A DNA stretch of 64,000 nt from Dromiciops gliroides (lineage: Eukaryota; Chordata; Mammalia; Microbiotheria; Microbiotheriidae), in the NCBI RefSeq assembly GCF_019393635.1, contig NC_057866.1, forward strand, positions 166,882,903 to 166,946,902, read 5' to 3'. The notes below the pieces were generated by a model. That model saw only the letters and a program-made list of their open reading frames with translations, was not told the DNA's origin and searched no databases. Within the stretch, counting starts at the first letter, position 1. Each line of letters begins with the position of its first letter. Of the stretch, positions 63,410 through 64,000 are shown piece by piece. The position numbers and the translations under genes were made by a program.

Positions 63410-64000
63410 GTTTTATAAATCCCAATTGTTATGCACTACTTCCCCTCTCACTGGTTCAGTTCACGGAGTCCACTCTGAGTAGAGTAGATTGGAGTTGGCA
63501 AGTTTTCTTAAAGTGGTACACACTGAGTTAAAGTTAAAGGATCAAACATTTTTTTAAAAATTTAATTAAAAAATTTCAAACTTGAACCTCATATTTTTCA
63601 AAGCTGGAAGCCAGAATGCCAGAATCTCTCTTCTCCCAAGTTCTCACCAATTATATACCTCAAATAGGCTGAGCACTGAGTAATCAGTATCCACCAATGA
63701 GAAGAGTCATATGCAAATAGGCTTCAAGCCACACAGGTTTGTGTTCCTCCCTTGGATCAAAACTCTTTGTTGTCCCTTACAAAGATGATCTAGGGGGTAT
63801 TTGTTTTTGTTCTGTATTATTTGTCCTATTTCCAGATGCCAGAGGTGACCCCTATGAGAGTAGGAGTTCCAGCCCTGATAACCTTTGAGTCAGGATTGCA
63901 GGTGGAGTGGTACAGCTAACCAGTTCAGCACGGAAACCCTGAGTTATCAATGTGTTTGGGACTTGAACTCCAGGGAGGTTTTGGCTGCTCAGTGTCAACT
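63410..64000. other. No recognised feature
   Basis: About 590 bases at the window end; no family or coding signature recognised. Confidence 0.35.

Overview
The window is 64 kb of marsupial (metatherian) nuclear DNA. No functional protein-coding gene could be supported in it. The organism call rests on the interspersed repeats. A short tRNA/CORE-type SINE recurs on both strands, with a head reading GCAGCTAGGTGG and a box reading GTGTGACCCTGGGCAAGTCA. It is accompanied by longer SINEs whose 3' tail resembles an RTE (Bov-B-type) LINE, by L1 and HAL1-like elements, and by abundant old L2, CR1/L3 and MIR. That mixture is typical of marsupials. Abundant short SINEs of the WSINE-like kind favour an Australidelphian species, but this finer placement is inference and no species is claimed. 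Base composition is AT-rich, CpG is scarce, and microsatellites are plentiful.

Layout. 1-5 kb: old MIRs, compound TG/TA/CA microsatellites, an RTE reverse-transcriptase relic, and an L1 3' end carrying three SINEs, two of them as a dimer. 5-11.6 kb: MIR and L2 fragments with nested SINEs. 12.2-12.6 kb: a decayed hAT-type transposase-like relic. 13.6-15.6 kb: an L1 ORF2 relic cut by two SINEs, then L2. 15.6-18.2 kb: largely unrecognised AT-rich DNA. 18.25-18.66 kb: a long GGAA/GAAA purine tract. 20.3-23.4 kb: repeat-poor islands. 24-29.6 kb: CR1/L3, MIR, and a 5'-truncated L1 whose ORF2 is interrupted by one stop over some 450 codons. 31-36 kb: SINEs and a long antisense L2. 36-40 kb: a repeat-poor island, a perfect 119-bp tandem duplication and a mariner-like MITE. 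40.5-43 kb: a second SINE dimer with a 190-bp TTTA-type tail, then antisense L1/HAL1. 43.3-46 kb: a duplicated mosaic block containing a processed RPS18 pseudogene in one copy. 46-48.5 kb: an L2 split by later insertions. 49.7-51.4 kb: another repeat-poor island. 53.1-53.6 kb: a solo LTR inside a GTA microsatellite. 55-64 kb: L1, CR1/L3, a HAL1-like element with two nested SINEs, and MIRs.

How the parts relate. LINEs (L1, RTE, L2, CR1) supply the retrotransposition machinery; the SINEs carry matching tails or A-rich ends; the RPS18 copy has the hallmarks of L1-mediated retroposition. Many insertions have readable target-site duplications, so relative ages can be read from the nesting. The region is best seen as intergenic or intronic DNA. 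No undescribed biological system is evident. The most interesting items are the duplicated block with the dated pseudogene, the SINE dimers, the hAT relic and the solo LTR. All family names come from recognised motifs and were not checked by database search; boundaries without a target-site duplication are approximate to about 10-40 bases.
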